Assembly (NCBI GenBank): GCA_001942185.1
Contig: MKJV01000095.1
Location: 1 to 64,000, forward strand
DNA length: 64,000 nucleotides
Source: Pseudonocardia sp. CNS-004
GTDB taxonomy: Bacteria; Actinomycetota; Actinomycetes; Mycobacteriales; Pseudonocardiaceae
Direction of reading: 5' to 3'
Shown: positions 1-9,641 of the stretch, piece after piece
How the letters are laid out: each line of letters begins with the position of its first letter
Position numbering within the stretch: position 1 is the stretch's first letter
Translations under genes and position numbers: made by a program
Notes under the pieces: generated by a model
Told to the model about the DNA's origin: nothing
Database searches by the model: none
The model's input: the letters and a program-made list of their open reading frames with translations, nothing else

Positions 1-1
1 A

Positions 2-106
2 ACCTGGAACGACAACCCCCGCCCCTACGTCTGGACCAAGACCGCCGACCAGATCCTCGACAGCATCGCCCGCTACTGCGCCCGGATTAACGACTCAGGA
101 CACTAG
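2..106 (+). pseudogene. IS630-family transposase, C-terminal fragment
   Basis: The first 34 codons read in one open frame ending in TAG. They contain WNDNPRPYVWTKTADQIL followed by an RYCARI-type end, the usual C-terminus of IS630-family DDE transposases. The 5' part lies beyond the window edge, so I cannot tell whether the full gene is intact. The stop codon overlaps the stop of the convergent adenosine deaminase gene in a shared CTAG, leaving no room for a terminal inverted repeat. Confidence 0.75.
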
Positions 107-1191
107 GCCATGAGTGCGGCGTAGCCGGGCTTGATCACCTCGTTGATCAGCGCGAGCCGCTCGTCGAAGCCGATGAAGGCCGACTTCATCGCGTTGACGG
201 TGAACCACTGCAGATCGGACCAGCCGTAGCCGAAGGTGTCGGTGAGAGCGGTCAGCTCACTGGTCATCGACACGTCCGACATCAGCCGGTTGTCGGTGTT
301 GACGGTGACCCGGAACCGCAGCTGCGTGAGCAACCCGATCGGGTGATCTGCGAGAGATTTCGCGGCGCCGGTGTGCACGTTCGACGTCGGGCACATCTCC
401 AGCGGGATCCGCTTGTCCCGCACGTACGCGGCGAGCAGGCCCAGCCTGGGGCGGCCGTCGGCACCCAGCGTGATGTCGTCGACGATGCGCACCCCGTGCC
501 CCAGCCGGTCGGCACCGCACCACTGCAGCGCCTCCCAGATCGACGGCAGGCCGAACGCCTCGCCCGCGTGGATCGTGAAGTGGGCGTTCTGCTGGCGGAC
601 GTACTCGAAGGCGTCCAGGTGCCGCGTGGGTGGGAACCCGGCCTCGGCGCCCGCGATGTCGAACCCGACCACGCCCAGGTCGCGGTAGCGCACCGCCAGC
701 TCCGCGATCTCACGCGAGCGCGCCGCGTGCCGCATGGCGGTGAGCAGGCAGCCGACCCGGATCCGCCTGCCCCGCTCTGCCGCGCGCGCCGCACCCACCC
801 GGAAGCCCTCCAGCACCGCCTCCACCACAGCGTCCAGCTCGAGACCGGCCTCGACGTGCAGCTCGGGGGCGAAACGCACCTCCGCGTACACGACACCGTC
901 GGCCGCGAGGTCCTGCGCGCACTCGGCCGCCACGCGGATCAGCGCATCCTGGGTCTGCATCACGGCGACCGTGTGCCCGAAGGTCTCCAGGTAGCGCACC
1001 AGCGACCCGGAGTGCGCCGCGGCGAGGAACCACCCGCCGAGCTCGCCGGCGTCCGTGCTGGGCAGGTCGCGATACCCCATGGCGTCTGCCAGCTCGATCA
1101 CGGTGGCGGGCCGCAGCCCGCCGTCGAGGTGATCGTGCAGGAGCACCTTGGGGGCGTCGCGAATGGTGTCGACGGTGAGCGGCGCGGGCAC
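103..1191 (-). CDS. add: Adenosine deaminase
   Basis: Hydrolytic deaminase converting adenosine to inosine in purine salvage. From the chosen GTG start the zinc-binding HDHLDGG motif is at residues 19-25. Further along are HAGE (catalytic Glu), a GHGVRI block and CPTSNVHTG, the conserved family motifs in the right order. The frame stays open 45 codons upstream, but that extension has no family similarity, so the GTG just before [13 protein letters not shown] is preferred. The gene lies close to cdd, deoA and a nucleoside ABC transporter on the same strand, separated from them by one convergent gene. Confidence 0.93.
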   Translation of the reverse strand: MPAPLTVDTIRDAPKVLLHDHLDGGLRPATVIELADAMGYRDLPSTDAGELGGWFLAAAHSGSLVRYLETFGHTVAVMQTQDALIRVAAECAQDLAADGVVYAEVRFAPELHVEAGLELDAVVEAVLEGFRVGAARAAERGRRIRVGCLLTAMRHAARSREIAELAVRYRDLGVVGFDIAGAEAGFPPTRHLDAFEYVRQQNAHFTIHAGEAFGLPSIWEALQWCGADRLGHGVRIVDDITLGADGRPRLGLLAAYVRDKRIPLEMCPTSNVHTGAAKSLADHPIGLLTQLRFRVTVNTDNRLMSDVSMTSELTALTDTFGYGWSDLQWFTVNAMKSAFIGFDERLALINEVIKPGYAALMA

Positions 1192-1361
1192 CCGGCCAAC
1201 GCTAGAACACGGACCCACCTCAGGGCTCTCGGGCGCAATGAGCTGCTCCGATCGGGCTATGACACCTCCGAACGGGGAGCCGCGGACGGGTGACGCAGCG
1301 TGGTCGCTACCCTCAATGGGCACCACCCGATGTCCGGCTCAGAGGAAGCTCCCCCGCCGCC

Positions 1362-2411
1362 ATGAGCAATGACTCCACCCTCTCGTTCGACCGCATGCGC
1401 GGCATGCTGATGCGCGCCGCGGAGATCCGCGACAGCGAGCAGCAGCAGATCTTCGACTCGCTCGACGAGATCCACGCTCGGCTCGCGGCCCTGGACGCTC
1501 TCGGCACCGTGCGCAAGCGCCTCACCGAGCTCCCCGACCGCACCGAGGTCAGCGTCCTCGCGGAGCGCCTCGACGAGACGGTCGCCAAGCTCGACGCGCA
1601 GGACGCGTCCATCGCGAGCGTGCTGCGGGCGGTGGAGGCGATGCCGGACAAGCTGGCGAAGCCCATCGCGCAGCTCGACGGGCGCCTCGACGGCATGGCG
1701 GGCCGTCTGGAGGGCGTCTCCGGGCGGATGGACGGGCTGGACGACCGGCTCGGCGGCCTGCACAAGCGGCTCGACGACCTCGACAACCGCCTCGACCGGC
1801 ACGAGATGCGCCTCGACGCGATGCCGTCGTCGGTGGGCGCGCCGATCAAGGAGCGGGTCGACGGGATCGAGCGCACCGTCCGCGAGCAGCTCGACAACGC
1901 ACTGCGCTCGGTCGACGAGTCCGGCGAGGGCCTGCGCAACCTCCTCGGCGACACCAGCATCGGCCTGCACCGCAGGCTGGAGGACCTGGCCGCCCGCCCC
2001 GCCGTCGACCCGACGGAGCCGCTCACCGGCCTCGAGAAGCGCCTCGAGAACCTCGCAGCGCGCCTCGACGCCATCGAGGAGGGCGTCTCCGGGCGGCTCG
2101 GCCACCTCGGCGGAACGCTCGACGAGCGGCTCGCCAAGCTCGATGCCGCGCTCGTCGACCGGCCCGACACCACGGCCCTGCGATCGCTCGTGGAGCGCGC
2201 CAACTCCGAGTCGGAGCGGCGCAACGCGGGCCAGCTGGACGAGGCCATGGCCACGTTCGCCGAGCTCATCCTCGGCCGCGGCCCGTCGGTGCACCAGATG
2301 CCGCCGCCCCCGCCCCGCCAGACCCCGCGCCGCAACCGCAGCAAGGTCACGGTGAAGAGCCCCAACGGCGCGTCCGCCCACGACACGGTCACCGACGACC
2401 CCGACGTCTGA
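1362..2411 (+). CDS. Coiled-coil hypothetical protein
   Basis: Protein of 349 residues with ATG start and an AGAGGAAG ribosome site about 14 bases upstream. Most of it is charged heptad-like sequence with recurring RLD, LDGRLDG and RLDDLDNRLDRHE segments, typical of a long alpha-helical coiled coil. A proline- and arginine-rich tail follows (PPPPPRQTPRRNRSK). There is no signal peptide, membrane segment or enzymatic motif. It is transcribed divergently from add and convergently with deoA. Function is unknown; a structural or scaffold role is only a guess. Confidence 0.7.
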   Translation: MSNDSTLSFDRMRGMLMRAAEIRDSEQQQIFDSLDEIHARLAALDALGTVRKRLTELPDRTEVSVLAERLDETVAKLDAQDASIASVLRAVEAMPDKLAKPIAQLDGRLDGMAGRLEGVSGRMDGLDDRLGGLHKRLDDLDNRLDRHEMRLDAMPSSVGAPIKERVDGIERTVREQLDNALRSVDESGEGLRNLLGDTSIGLHRRLEDLAARPAVDPTEPLTGLEKRLENLAARLDAIEEGVSGRLGHLGGTLDERLAKLDAALVDRPDTTALRSLVERANSESERRNAGQLDEAMATFAELILGRGPSVHQMPPPPPRQTPRRNRSKVTVKSPNGASAHDTVTDDPDV

Positions 2412-2565
2412 GCCTCCGAGCCCGCGACTCGCGCGCACTCAGCCCGCGACTCGCGCGCACTCACAGCGCGACTCGCGGGTGAGTTGAGCCCAACCCCCGC
2501 GAGTCGCGGTCTCGATGCACGCGAGTCGCGGGCTCGATGCATCTGAGCGCGGGCTCGGTGCGTCG
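2412..2565. repeat. Dyad-symmetric cluster of GACTCGCG-core repeats between convergent genes
   Basis: Two perfect 22-bp tandem units (2419-2440 and 2441-2462) built around GCGACTCGCGCG are followed by a third partial unit. Mirrored units with GCGAGTCGCGG and CTCGATGCA then continue to about 2560. The junction forms a 13-bp perfect stem, CGCGACTCGCGGG at 2467-2479 with its complement at 2496-2508. It fills the spacer between the convergent coiled-coil gene and deoA, so a bidirectional terminator role is plausible. The same GACTCGCG core recurs in the hairpin at 18144-18186. Confidence 0.7.
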
Positions 2566-3839
2566 TCAGGCGCGGATCGTGCCCGTCAGCAGGGGCGGGC
2601 GGGTCGTCGGCTCGTCGGAGACCAGCACGTTGCCGTTCAGCGCCTCGCGGGCTCCGGGGACGGTGGCGGGGGTGTCGGTGCGCAGCTCCAGCAACGGTTG
2701 TCCGGCCTCGACCTCGTCGCCGACGTCCGCCAGTAGCCGGATCCCCGCGGCGGCCTGCACCGCGTCCTCCTTGCGGGCCCGGCCTGCCCCGAGCCGCCAG
2801 GCCGCCACCCCGACGGCGTAGGCGTCCAGCCGGGACAGCACCCCTGACCGGTCGGCCACCAGTTCCTCGACGTGGGAGGCGGTGGGCAGGGGCGCGCCCG
2901 GGTCGCCGCCCTGCGCGGCGATCATCCGCTCCCACACCTCGTACGCCTTGCCGGAGGCGAGCACCTGCGCCGGGTCGCGTCGGTGATGCCGGCGAGCGCG
3001 AGCATCTCCCGGGCCAGCGCCACCGTCAGCTCGACGACGTCGGACGGGCCGCCGCCGCGCAGCACCTCGACGGACTCGGCCACCTCCAGCGCGTTGCCCA
3101 CCGCGCGGCCGAGCGGAACGGACATGTCGGTCAACAGGGCCGTGGTGGCGAGGCCGTGCGCCGTCCCGATCGCGACCATCGTCTCGGCGAGCTGACGCGC
3201 CCGCTCGGGCGTCTTCATGAACGCGCCGGACCCGAACTTCACGTCGAGCACGAGGCCGCCGGTGCCCTCGGCGATCTTCTTGCTCATGATCGAGCTGGCG
3301 ATCAGCGGGATCGACTCGACCGTGCCCGTGACGTCGCGCAGCGCGTACAGCTTGCGGTCGGCCGGGGCCAGGGTCGGGGTCGTCGCGCAGATCACCGCGC
3401 CGACGTCCGCGAGCTGCGCCGCGATCTCCTCATCCGAGAGTGACGCCCGCCAGCCGGGGATCGACTCCAGCTTGTCCAGCGTGCCGCCGGTGTGGCCGAG
3501 CCCGCGCCCGGACAGCTGCGGCACCGCGGCACCGCAGGCGGCCACGAGCGGTGCGAGCGGCAGCGTGATCTTGTCGCCGACGCCGCCGGTGGAGTGCTTG
3601 TCGACCAGCGGACGTCCGACGTCACCGAAGGAGAGCACCTCACCGGAGTCGATCATGGCCTGGGTCCAGTGGGCGATCTCGCCCGCGTCCATCCCGTTGA
3701 GCAGGATCGCCATGGCCAGCGCCGCCATCTGCTCGTCGGCGACCTCGCCACGGGTGTAGGCCGCGACGACCCAGTCGATCTGCGAGTCGGTGAGTCGCGC
3801 TCCGTCCCGCTTGTTGTGGATCACCTCGACAGCGTGCAT
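2566..3839 (-). CDS. deoA: Thymidine phosphorylase (frame break near 2977)
   Basis: Pyrimidine-nucleoside phosphorylase splitting thymidine or deoxyuridine to base and deoxyribose 1-phosphate. The N-terminal part (3839 down to about 2980) has KHSTGGVGDK (phosphate binding), SGRGLGHTGGTLDKLE and a KFGSGAFMK block. The C-terminal domain continues from LASGKAYEVWERMI in another frame. One missing G near 2977 (GCGACCCGG where GCGGACCCGG is needed) restores an uninterrupted product of about 424 residues, normal for the family. It follows cdd on the same strand, separated by a REP-like element. Confidence 0.9.
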
Positions 3840-3855
3840 GGCCCCAACCTATGTG

Positions 3856-3902
3856 GACGAGCGGCACTTCCGTACCGCTCTGTCGGACCAGGGTGCCGTT
3901 AG
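3856..3902 (+). repeat. REP-like palindromic element, copy 1
   Basis: A 47-bp element starting GACGAGCGGCACT and containing TCGGACCAGGGTGCCG. GCGGCAC pairs with GTGCCG to form the hairpin. It takes up almost all of the spacer between the cdd stop and the deoA start. The same element, 40 of 47 bases identical by my alignment, lies in the opposite orientation at 63595-63641 inside imuB. Confidence 0.7.
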
Positions 3903-3906
3903 TACG

Positions 3907-4304
3907 TCAGGCGGGAAGATCCTCGGGGCCGAACGCGTCCGGGAGGACATCGCTCAGCGGGAGGATGCCCGCGGGGTGTCCAGGAGGCAGTCGGGGCCGC
4001 CGAACTCGTAGAGCACCTGGCGGCAGCGGCCGCACGGCATCAGCAGCTCGCCGGTGCCGGAGCGGCAGGCGACGGCGAGGAAGCGGCCGCCGCCGGTGAG
4101 GCGCAGCTGCCCGGCCATCGTGCACTCGGCGCACATCCCGAGGCCGTAGGAGGCGTTCTCGACGTTGCACCCGGTGACGACGCGCCCGTCGTCGCACAGG
4201 GCGGCAGCGCCGACGTGCAGCCGGGAGTACGGCGCGTAGGCCGACCCGGCGGCCGTGACCGCCGCGTCGCGCAGGCCCGGCCAATCGGGTTCAGTCACCT
4301 TCAC
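3907..4304 (-). CDS. cdd: Cytidine deaminase (frame break near 3972)
   Basis: Homotetrameric zinc deaminase converting cytidine or deoxycytidine to uridine forms. The catalytic CAE is at residues 58-60 and PCGRC, with the two other zinc cysteines, at 90-94. FGGPDCLLDTP follows. Without correction the frame stops at 3954. Adding one G near 3972 restores the usual C-terminus LPLSDVLPDAFGPEDL and a length of about 132 residues. Its start overlaps the preceding permease stop by 14 bases, so it belongs to the transporter operon. Confidence 0.92.
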
Positions 4305-5550
4305 CTCGCCGGTACTCGAGGCCGATCGCGGCCGGGGGTCGCAGGTGCTGGGACGCCACCGCGAGCACGAGCAGCGTCACCAGCTGCGGCGCGTAGGAGG
4401 CGAACTCGCGCGGCACCTCGGGGATCGCCCAGTACACGGCGTAGACCACCACGCCCGCCCCCAGCGCGACGGCGGCCGAACGCCAGTTCCGCCGTGCCGC
4501 CCAGAACACCGCCAGGATCACCGCGAGGATCGTGGTGGCGTAGAGCAGCGCGTGCACCGCCTCGCCGCCCGCGCGCAGCTGCACGCCGTCGACGTACCCG
4601 AAGAGGGCCGAGCCCGCGAGCAGGCCGCCCGGCCGCCAGTTGCCGAAGATCATCGCGGCCAGGCCGATGTAGCCGCGGCCACCGGTCTGCCCTTCGAGGT
4701 ATCCGAGCTGGCCCGGGTTGAGCGTCAGCGCCGCCCCGCCGAGGCCGGCGAGCGCACCCGAGATGATCACCGCGAGGTACTTGTAGGTGAACACCTGCAC
4801 GCCGAGCGACTCGGCGGCCACCGGGTTCTCGCCGCAGGAGCGCAGCCGCAGCCCGAACCGGGTGCGCCACAGCACGAAGTAGCTCAGCGGCACGAGGAGG
4901 AACCCGATCACGACGAGCGGGGTGAGGCCGGAGACCAGGCCGCCGAGCAGCCCCGCCGCGTCGGACAGCAGCACGCGTTGCTGCCCCTCCAGGGCGGCGA
5001 GCCCGTCGGCCAGCGGCTGGATGGAGAACGTCTCGAAGCCCTCGATGCGCGGTGACTGCCGCGGGTTCTGCGAGAGCGGAACGAAGATCAGCGAGGAGAG
5101 GTACTGCGTGATCCCCATGCCGAGCAGCGTGATCGCGACGCCGGACACGATGTGGTTGACGCCGAACGTCACGGTGGCGACCGCGTGCAACAGGCCGCCG
5201 AGCGCACCGAACACGAGCCCGCCGATCACCGCCGCCCACGGACCCCAGTAGAAGCCTGCCCACGCGGCTCCCCAGGTGCCGAGGATCATCATGCCCTCGA
5301 GCCCGATGTTGATGATCCCCGAGCGCTCCGACCAGAGCCCACCGAGCGCGGCGAACAGGATCGGCAGCAGGAGCCGGACGGCGGCCTGGGTGGTGCCGCT
5401 GGAGGTCAACTGGTACTGGCCGGTGAGCGTGGTGGTGATCGCCAGGACGCCCACACCGATCGCGACGACGAGCGCGGCGCGCGCCCACCCGGGCATCCGC
5501 CGCCCGTTGCGCGAGGTGGGGGCGACAGGCGCGGTGTCGACGGCGGTCAT
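4291..5550 (-). CDS. Nucleoside ABC transporter permease (second)
   Basis: Inner-membrane permease of 419 residues, related to YufQ/NupQ of the BMP-type nucleoside importers. Many hydrophobic segments are visible, along with family blocks such as SGIINIGLEGMMILG, GVNHIVSGVAI and GENPVAAESLGV, the last typical of branched-chain and nucleoside permeases. The ATG overlaps the stop of the first permease (ATGA), showing translational coupling. Substrate is inferred from the salvage enzymes encoded immediately downstream (cdd, deoA). Confidence 0.9.
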   Translation of the reverse strand: MTAVDTAPVAPTSRNGRRMPGWARAALVVAIGVGVLAITTTLTGQYQLTSSGTTQAAVRLLLPILFAALGGLWSERSGIINIGLEGMMILGTWGAAWAGFYWGPWAAVIGGLVFGALGGLLHAVATVTFGVNHIVSGVAITLLGMGITQYLSSLIFVPLSQNPRQSPRIEGFETFSIQPLADGLAALEGQQRVLLSDAAGLLGGLVSGLTPLVVIGFLLVPLSYFVLWRTRFGLRLRSCGENPVAAESLGVQVFTYKYLAVIISGALAGLGGAALTLNPGQLGYLEGQTGGRGYIGLAAMIFGNWRPGGLLAGSALFGYVDGVQLRAGGEAVHALLYATTILAVILAVFWAARRNWRSAAVALGAGVVVYAVYWAIPEVPREFASYAPQLVTLLVLAVASQHLRPPAAIGLEYRRGEGD

Positions 5551-6635
5551 GACGCCACCTCCGCCGGCGCGGACGCCGCGGCGCGCAGCTGCGCGGCGAC
5601 GCGTCGCTGCTCCGCCGCGAGCTCGTAGCGGCGGACGATCTCGTAGGCGACGATCACGGAGAGCACCACCGATCCCTGCATGATCAGCACGATCTCGCGC
5701 GGTACTCCGACGTTGTCCAGTGCCAGCGCCGACTTGTCCAGGAACGCCCACAGCAGCGCGCCGAGCGCGACACCGACGGGGTGGTTGCGCCCGAGCAGAG
5801 CCACCGCGATCCCGGTGAACCCGTACCCCTGCGGCGAGGTGAGCGTGTAGGCGTAGTCGCGGCCGAGCAGCTCGGGCAGGCCGACGAGGCCGGCCATCGC
5901 ACCGGAGAGCAGGAGCGCGACGATCACCATCCGGCGCGCGTCCACCCCGCCCGCCGCCGCCGCGGTGGGCGACTCGCCCGATGCCTTCAGCTCGAACCCG
6001 AAGCGCGTGCGGTTGAGCATGAACCCGTAGGCCAGCCCGAGTGCGGCAGCGACGAACACGAACCCGAAGATCGTGCCGCTCGCCCCGAAGGAGATGCCGG
6101 CGAAGTGCCCGGTGGGCTCGATCGGGTCGGTGGAGATGTTGTTGCCCTGCAGCACGCCGAACGAGTCGGTGCTGATCAGGTAGGCGATCAAGCCGGTCGC
6201 GATGAAGTTCATCATGATCGACGAGATGACCTCGTGCACGCCGCGGTACGCCTTGAGCAGCGCGGGGACCGACGCCCAGAGCGCACCCACCGCCGCGCCG
6301 ACCAGGATGATCACCAGCGTGTGCACCACCGGCGGGAGCGCGAGCGCGCCGCCGACGATCGCGGCCACGCATGCCGCGAGCCGGAACTGGCCCTCGATGC
6401 CGATGTTGAACAGCTTCATCTGGAAGCCGATCGCCACGGCGAGGCCCGCGATGTAGTAGATCGCCGCGCTGTTGACGATGTCGACGGCGGTGGTGCCCTC
6501 ACCGACCTGCGTGACCATCACCGTCAGGGCGGTGATCGGCGAGTCACCGCTGATCAGCAGCGCCACCGCGCACAACAGTGCGGCGAAGACGATCGCCAGC
6601 ACGGGCGGCAGCAGGACCGTCCGGAGGTGCGTCAC
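5547..6635 (-). CDS. Nucleoside ABC transporter permease (first)
   Basis: Permease of 362 residues, YufP/NupP-like, with about nine hydrophobic segments and the conserved FNIGIEGQFRLAA and VHEVISSIMMNFIA blocks. The GTG start at 6635 overlaps the ATPase stop (GTGA) and the stop overlaps the next permease start. It is the heterodimer partner of the permease at 4291-5550. Confidence 0.9.
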   Translation of the reverse strand: MTHLRTVLLPPVLAIVFAALLCAVALLISGDSPITALTVMVTQVGEGTTAVDIVNSAAIYYIAGLAVAIGFQMKLFNIGIEGQFRLAACVAAIVGGALALPPVVHTLVIILVGAAVGALWASVPALLKAYRGVHEVISSIMMNFIATGLIAYLISTDSFGVLQGNNISTDPIEPTGHFAGISFGASGTIFGFVFVAAALGLAYGFMLNRTRFGFELKASGESPTAAAAGGVDARRMVIVALLLSGAMAGLVGLPELLGRDYAYTLTSPQGYGFTGIAVALLGRNHPVGVALGALLWAFLDKSALALDNVGVPREIVLIMQGSVVLSVIVAYEIVRRYELAAEQRRVAAQLRAAASAPAEVAS

Positions 6636-8193
6636 GCCGCGCCCTCCGCATCTGCGCCGGTCATCGCGGCCCCCAGCTCCTCGGGTGTGACGGTGGCCGG
6701 GTCGGCGTCGGCGACCAGTCGCCCCCGCAGCATCACCTTGATCGTGTCGGACAGCCCGATCAGCTCGTCCAGGTCGGCGCTCACCAGCAGCACCGCGAGG
6801 CCGTCGGCGCGGGCGCGCCGCAGCACGTCCCAGATCCCGGCCTGCGCGCCGACGTCCACCCCGCGGGTCGGGTGTGCGGCGATGAGCAGCACCGGGTCGC
6901 CGGAGAGCTCCCGGCCGACCACCAGCTTCTGCTGGTTGCCACCGGAGAGCGCCGCCGCCGGCACGTCGACGCCCGGTGTGCGCACGTCGAACTCCTCGAC
7001 GATCCGCTCGGTGTCGCGGCGGGCCGCCGCCCGGTCGAGCACGCCGAGGAACCCACCGGCTGAGACCGGCTTGCGGGTCTGGTGGCCGAGGATCCGGTTG
7101 GCCCACAGCGGCTGGGTGGCCAGCAGCCCGTGGCGGGTGCGGTCCTCCGGCACGTAGCCGATGCCGGCCTCGCGGCGCCGCAGTGTGTGGGAGCGGGTGA
7201 TGTCCGTACCGGAGAGCACCACGGTGCCCCCGCTCGCCCGTTGCATCCCCATGATCGTCTCGACGAGCTCGGTCTGCCCGTTGCCCTCCACACCGGCGAT
7301 CCCGAGCACCTCGCCCGCGCGCACGACCAGGTCCACGCCGTCGAGGACCGGGCGGCCGCCGCCTTCCGCGTCGAGCCGGATCCCGGTCAGGCGCAGCACC
7401 TCGCGATCGGTGACGGTGGACTCGCGCGTCTCCGGGCTCGGCAGCTCGCTACCGACCATCATCTCCGCGAGCTGGCGGCTCGTCACCGTCTTCGGGTCGG
7501 CGCTGCCGACGCAGGCGCCGCGCCGGATGACGGTGACCGTGTCGGCGATGGCCCGCACCTCGTCGAGCTTGTGGGAGATGAAGACGAACGTGAACCCCTC
7601 CGCCCGCATCCTGCGCAGCGTGGCGAAGAGCTCGTCGACCTCCTGGGGCACCAGCACGGCCGTCGGCTCGTCCAGGATCACCGTGCGCGCACCGCGGTAG
7701 AGCACCTTGAGGATCTCCACCCGCTGCCGGTCGGCCACCCCGAGGCGCTCGACGAGCACATCCGGCCCGACCTGCAGGCCGACCGTGCCCTCGAGCTCCG
7801 CGATGCGCTGCCGGGCCGCGGTACCCATGCCGTGCAGCGCCTCCGCACCGAGCAGGATGTTCTCCGCGACGGTCAGGTTGTCGGCCAGCATGAAGTGCTG
7901 GTGCACCATCCCGATCCCGGCTCTGATCGCGTCGGCGGGCGACCTGAAGCTCACCAGCTCGCCGTCCACGGAGATGGTGCCCTCGTCGGGTTGCTGCATC
8001 CCGTAGAGGATCTTCATCAGCGTGGATTTGCCCGCGCGTTCTCCCCGCACAGGGCGTGCACCTCGCCGCGGCGCACCTGCAGTGAGATGTCGCTGTTGGC
8101 GACGACGCCGGGGAAGCGCTTGGTGATCCCCGCCAGCTCGACGGCAGGGGGCACGCGCTCCCCGTGCGGTGGCGCGGTGTCGGCTACAGCCAT
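6632..8193 (-). CDS. Nucleoside ABC transporter ATPase, two ABC domains (frame break near 8035)
   Basis: Double ABC ATPase of about 520 residues (YufO/NupO or RbsA-like). The first domain has Walker A broken by the frame shift (CGEN|GAGKST), then [30 protein letters not shown] Walker B and FISHKLDEV. The second domain has [12 protein letters not shown] and [16 protein letters not shown], and an AAHPTRGVD block in the Walker B region. A missing G at about 8035 separates the first 53 codons, which start at ATG 8193. It energises import through the two permeases encoded next. Confidence 0.9.
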
Positions 8194-8234
8194 TCCCTCC
8201 AGCCTTCCGGGGATCGTCGCGGGGGAGACGGCAC

Positions 8235-8265
8235 GGGGGCCGGGATCCGTGTGGACCCGGCCCCC
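8235..8265 (-). terminator. Strong hairpin between binding-protein gene and ATPase gene
   Basis: Ten-base stem GGGGGCCGGG paired with CCCGGCCCCC, loop of 11 bases with an inner TCC/GGA match. It lies in the 102-base gap downstream of the binding-protein stop (8296) and upstream of the ATPase start (8193). It has no T tract. Such hairpins often stabilise or partly terminate the abundant binding-protein transcript; that role is inferred here. Confidence 0.6.
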
Positions 8266-8295
8266 GATGATGCCCCAGGCGCGATCTCTCGCGCG

Positions 8296-9447
8296 TTACT
8301 GCCGCTCGCTGGGCACCTGGATCGAGCCGCTGATGATGGCGGCCTTGTAGGCGTCCAGCTGCTCCGTGATGTCGTCGATCTTGCCGCCGGATGTGGAGTA
8401 CCCCACGCCGTCGACGGAGAGGTCGAACGCCTCCGGCAGCACGCTCGTGTCGCCCGCCGCCACCGCGTTGATGTAGTTGAACACGGCGACGTCGACCCGC
8501 TTGAGCATCGAGGTCATGATCACCTCGTTGACCGGCGGTGCGACGGTGTTGTACTGGTCGGAGTCGACGCCGATCGCGAACTTCGGCGCATCCGGCGCGT
8601 TCGCCGCGTTGACGGCCTCGAACACGCCCTGCCCGGAGGCGCCCGCGGCCTGGTAGACGATGTCGGCGCCGCCGTCGAGCTGGCCGCGCGCCACCTCGGT
8701 GCCCCGGGCGGAGTCGTTGAAGCCCGAGAAGTCACCGGCTGGGCTGATGTAGTCGACGTCGACCTCGATGCTCGGCGCCACCGCCTTGGCGCCGGCCACG
8801 TAGCCCGCCTCGAACTTGTGGATCAGCGGCACGTCGACGCCACCCACGAAGCCGATCTGGCAGGACGTCGTCTTCAACGCCGCAGCGGCGCCCACGAGGA
8901 ACGAGCCCTGCTCCTCGGCGAAGACGAGCGGGGTGACGTTCGGCAGCTCGACCGTGGCATCGTCGACGATCGCGAACTGCACGTTCGGGTTCTCGGCGGC
9001 GACGGTCTGCAGGGCCGTCGCGTACTTGAAGCCGACCGCGATGATCGGGTTGAAGCCGTCGGCGACGAGCTGGCGCAGGCGGGTGGCCGCCGCGTCCTCG
9101 CTCTCGTTCTCGGCCGCGGCGAGCTCGCGGGTGTTGGCCTGCTGCAGGCCCAGGTCGCTGATCGCCTTCTCGAGCCCGGCGGCGGCGGAGTCGTTGAACG
9201 ACAGGTCGCCGCGACCGCCGATGTCGTAGGCCAGGCCGACCTTCAGCGCACTCGCATCGGCGTTGGGGGCGATCGGCGCCGGGGTGGCAGCCCCACCCGC
9301 CGCGGCCGGCGGGGAGTTGCGGGTGCACTCGGTGGCGGCCCCACCACCACCGCCCTGCTGCGTACCGGTGTCGCGCGCGCAGCCCGTCACCACCAGCGCG
9401 CTGGTCAGCACTGCTGCTGCCAGCACGAATCCTCGACTGATCCGCAA
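8296..9447 (-). CDS. BMP-family nucleoside-binding lipoprotein
   Basis: Extracytoplasmic solute-binding lipoprotein of 383 residues. The TTG start at 9447 is chosen because AGGAGAGG lies about 8 bases upstream. It gives a short signal peptide, MRISRGFVLAAAVLTSALVV, with lipobox Cys at residue 23. An upstream in-frame ATG at 9591 would bury the signal. BMP/PnrA features include LAYDIGGRGDLSFNDSA and IYQAAGASGQGVFEA-like blocks. It heads the operon for two permeases, an ATPase, cdd and deoA, so nucleosides are the likely ligand. Confidence 0.92.
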   Translation of the reverse strand: MRISRGFVLAAAVLTSALVVTGCARDTGTQQGGGGGAATECTRNSPPAAAGGAATPAPIAPNADASALKVGLAYDIGGRGDLSFNDSAAAGLEKAISDLGLQQANTRELAAAENESEDAAATRLRQLVADGFNPIIAVGFKYATALQTVAAENPNVQFAIVDDATVELPNVTPLVFAEEQGSFLVGAAAALKTTSCQIGFVGGVDVPLIHKFEAGYVAGAKAVAPSIEVDVDYISPAGDFSGFNDSARGTEVARGQLDGGADIVYQAAGASGQGVFEAVNAANAPDAPKFAIGVDSDQYNTVAPPVNEVIMTSMLKRVDVAVFNYINAVAAGDTSVLPEAFDLSVDGVGYSTSGGKIDDITEQLDAYKAAIISGSIQVPSERQ

Positions 9448-9641
9448 GGGAGACCTCTCCTGATCCGGCGGGACGACGGTGGGGAACCGTATCCGAGACC
9501 TCCGGCTGTTCACATGATCGCCCTCGGGGCGTGACCGAATCGTCGACTCCGGAGCGTGACCGGTCGGCATCGTCCCCGAATGGATGATCATCGCTGTCAG
9601 CTGTCGACACGCTCGGGCAGGACCGATCTACAGTCGATGGC

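Noticed and set aside
1192-1326. Longer adenosine deaminase N-terminus from 1326
   Set aside because: The extra 45 residues have no family similarity and would overlap the promoter region of the divergent coiled-coil gene.
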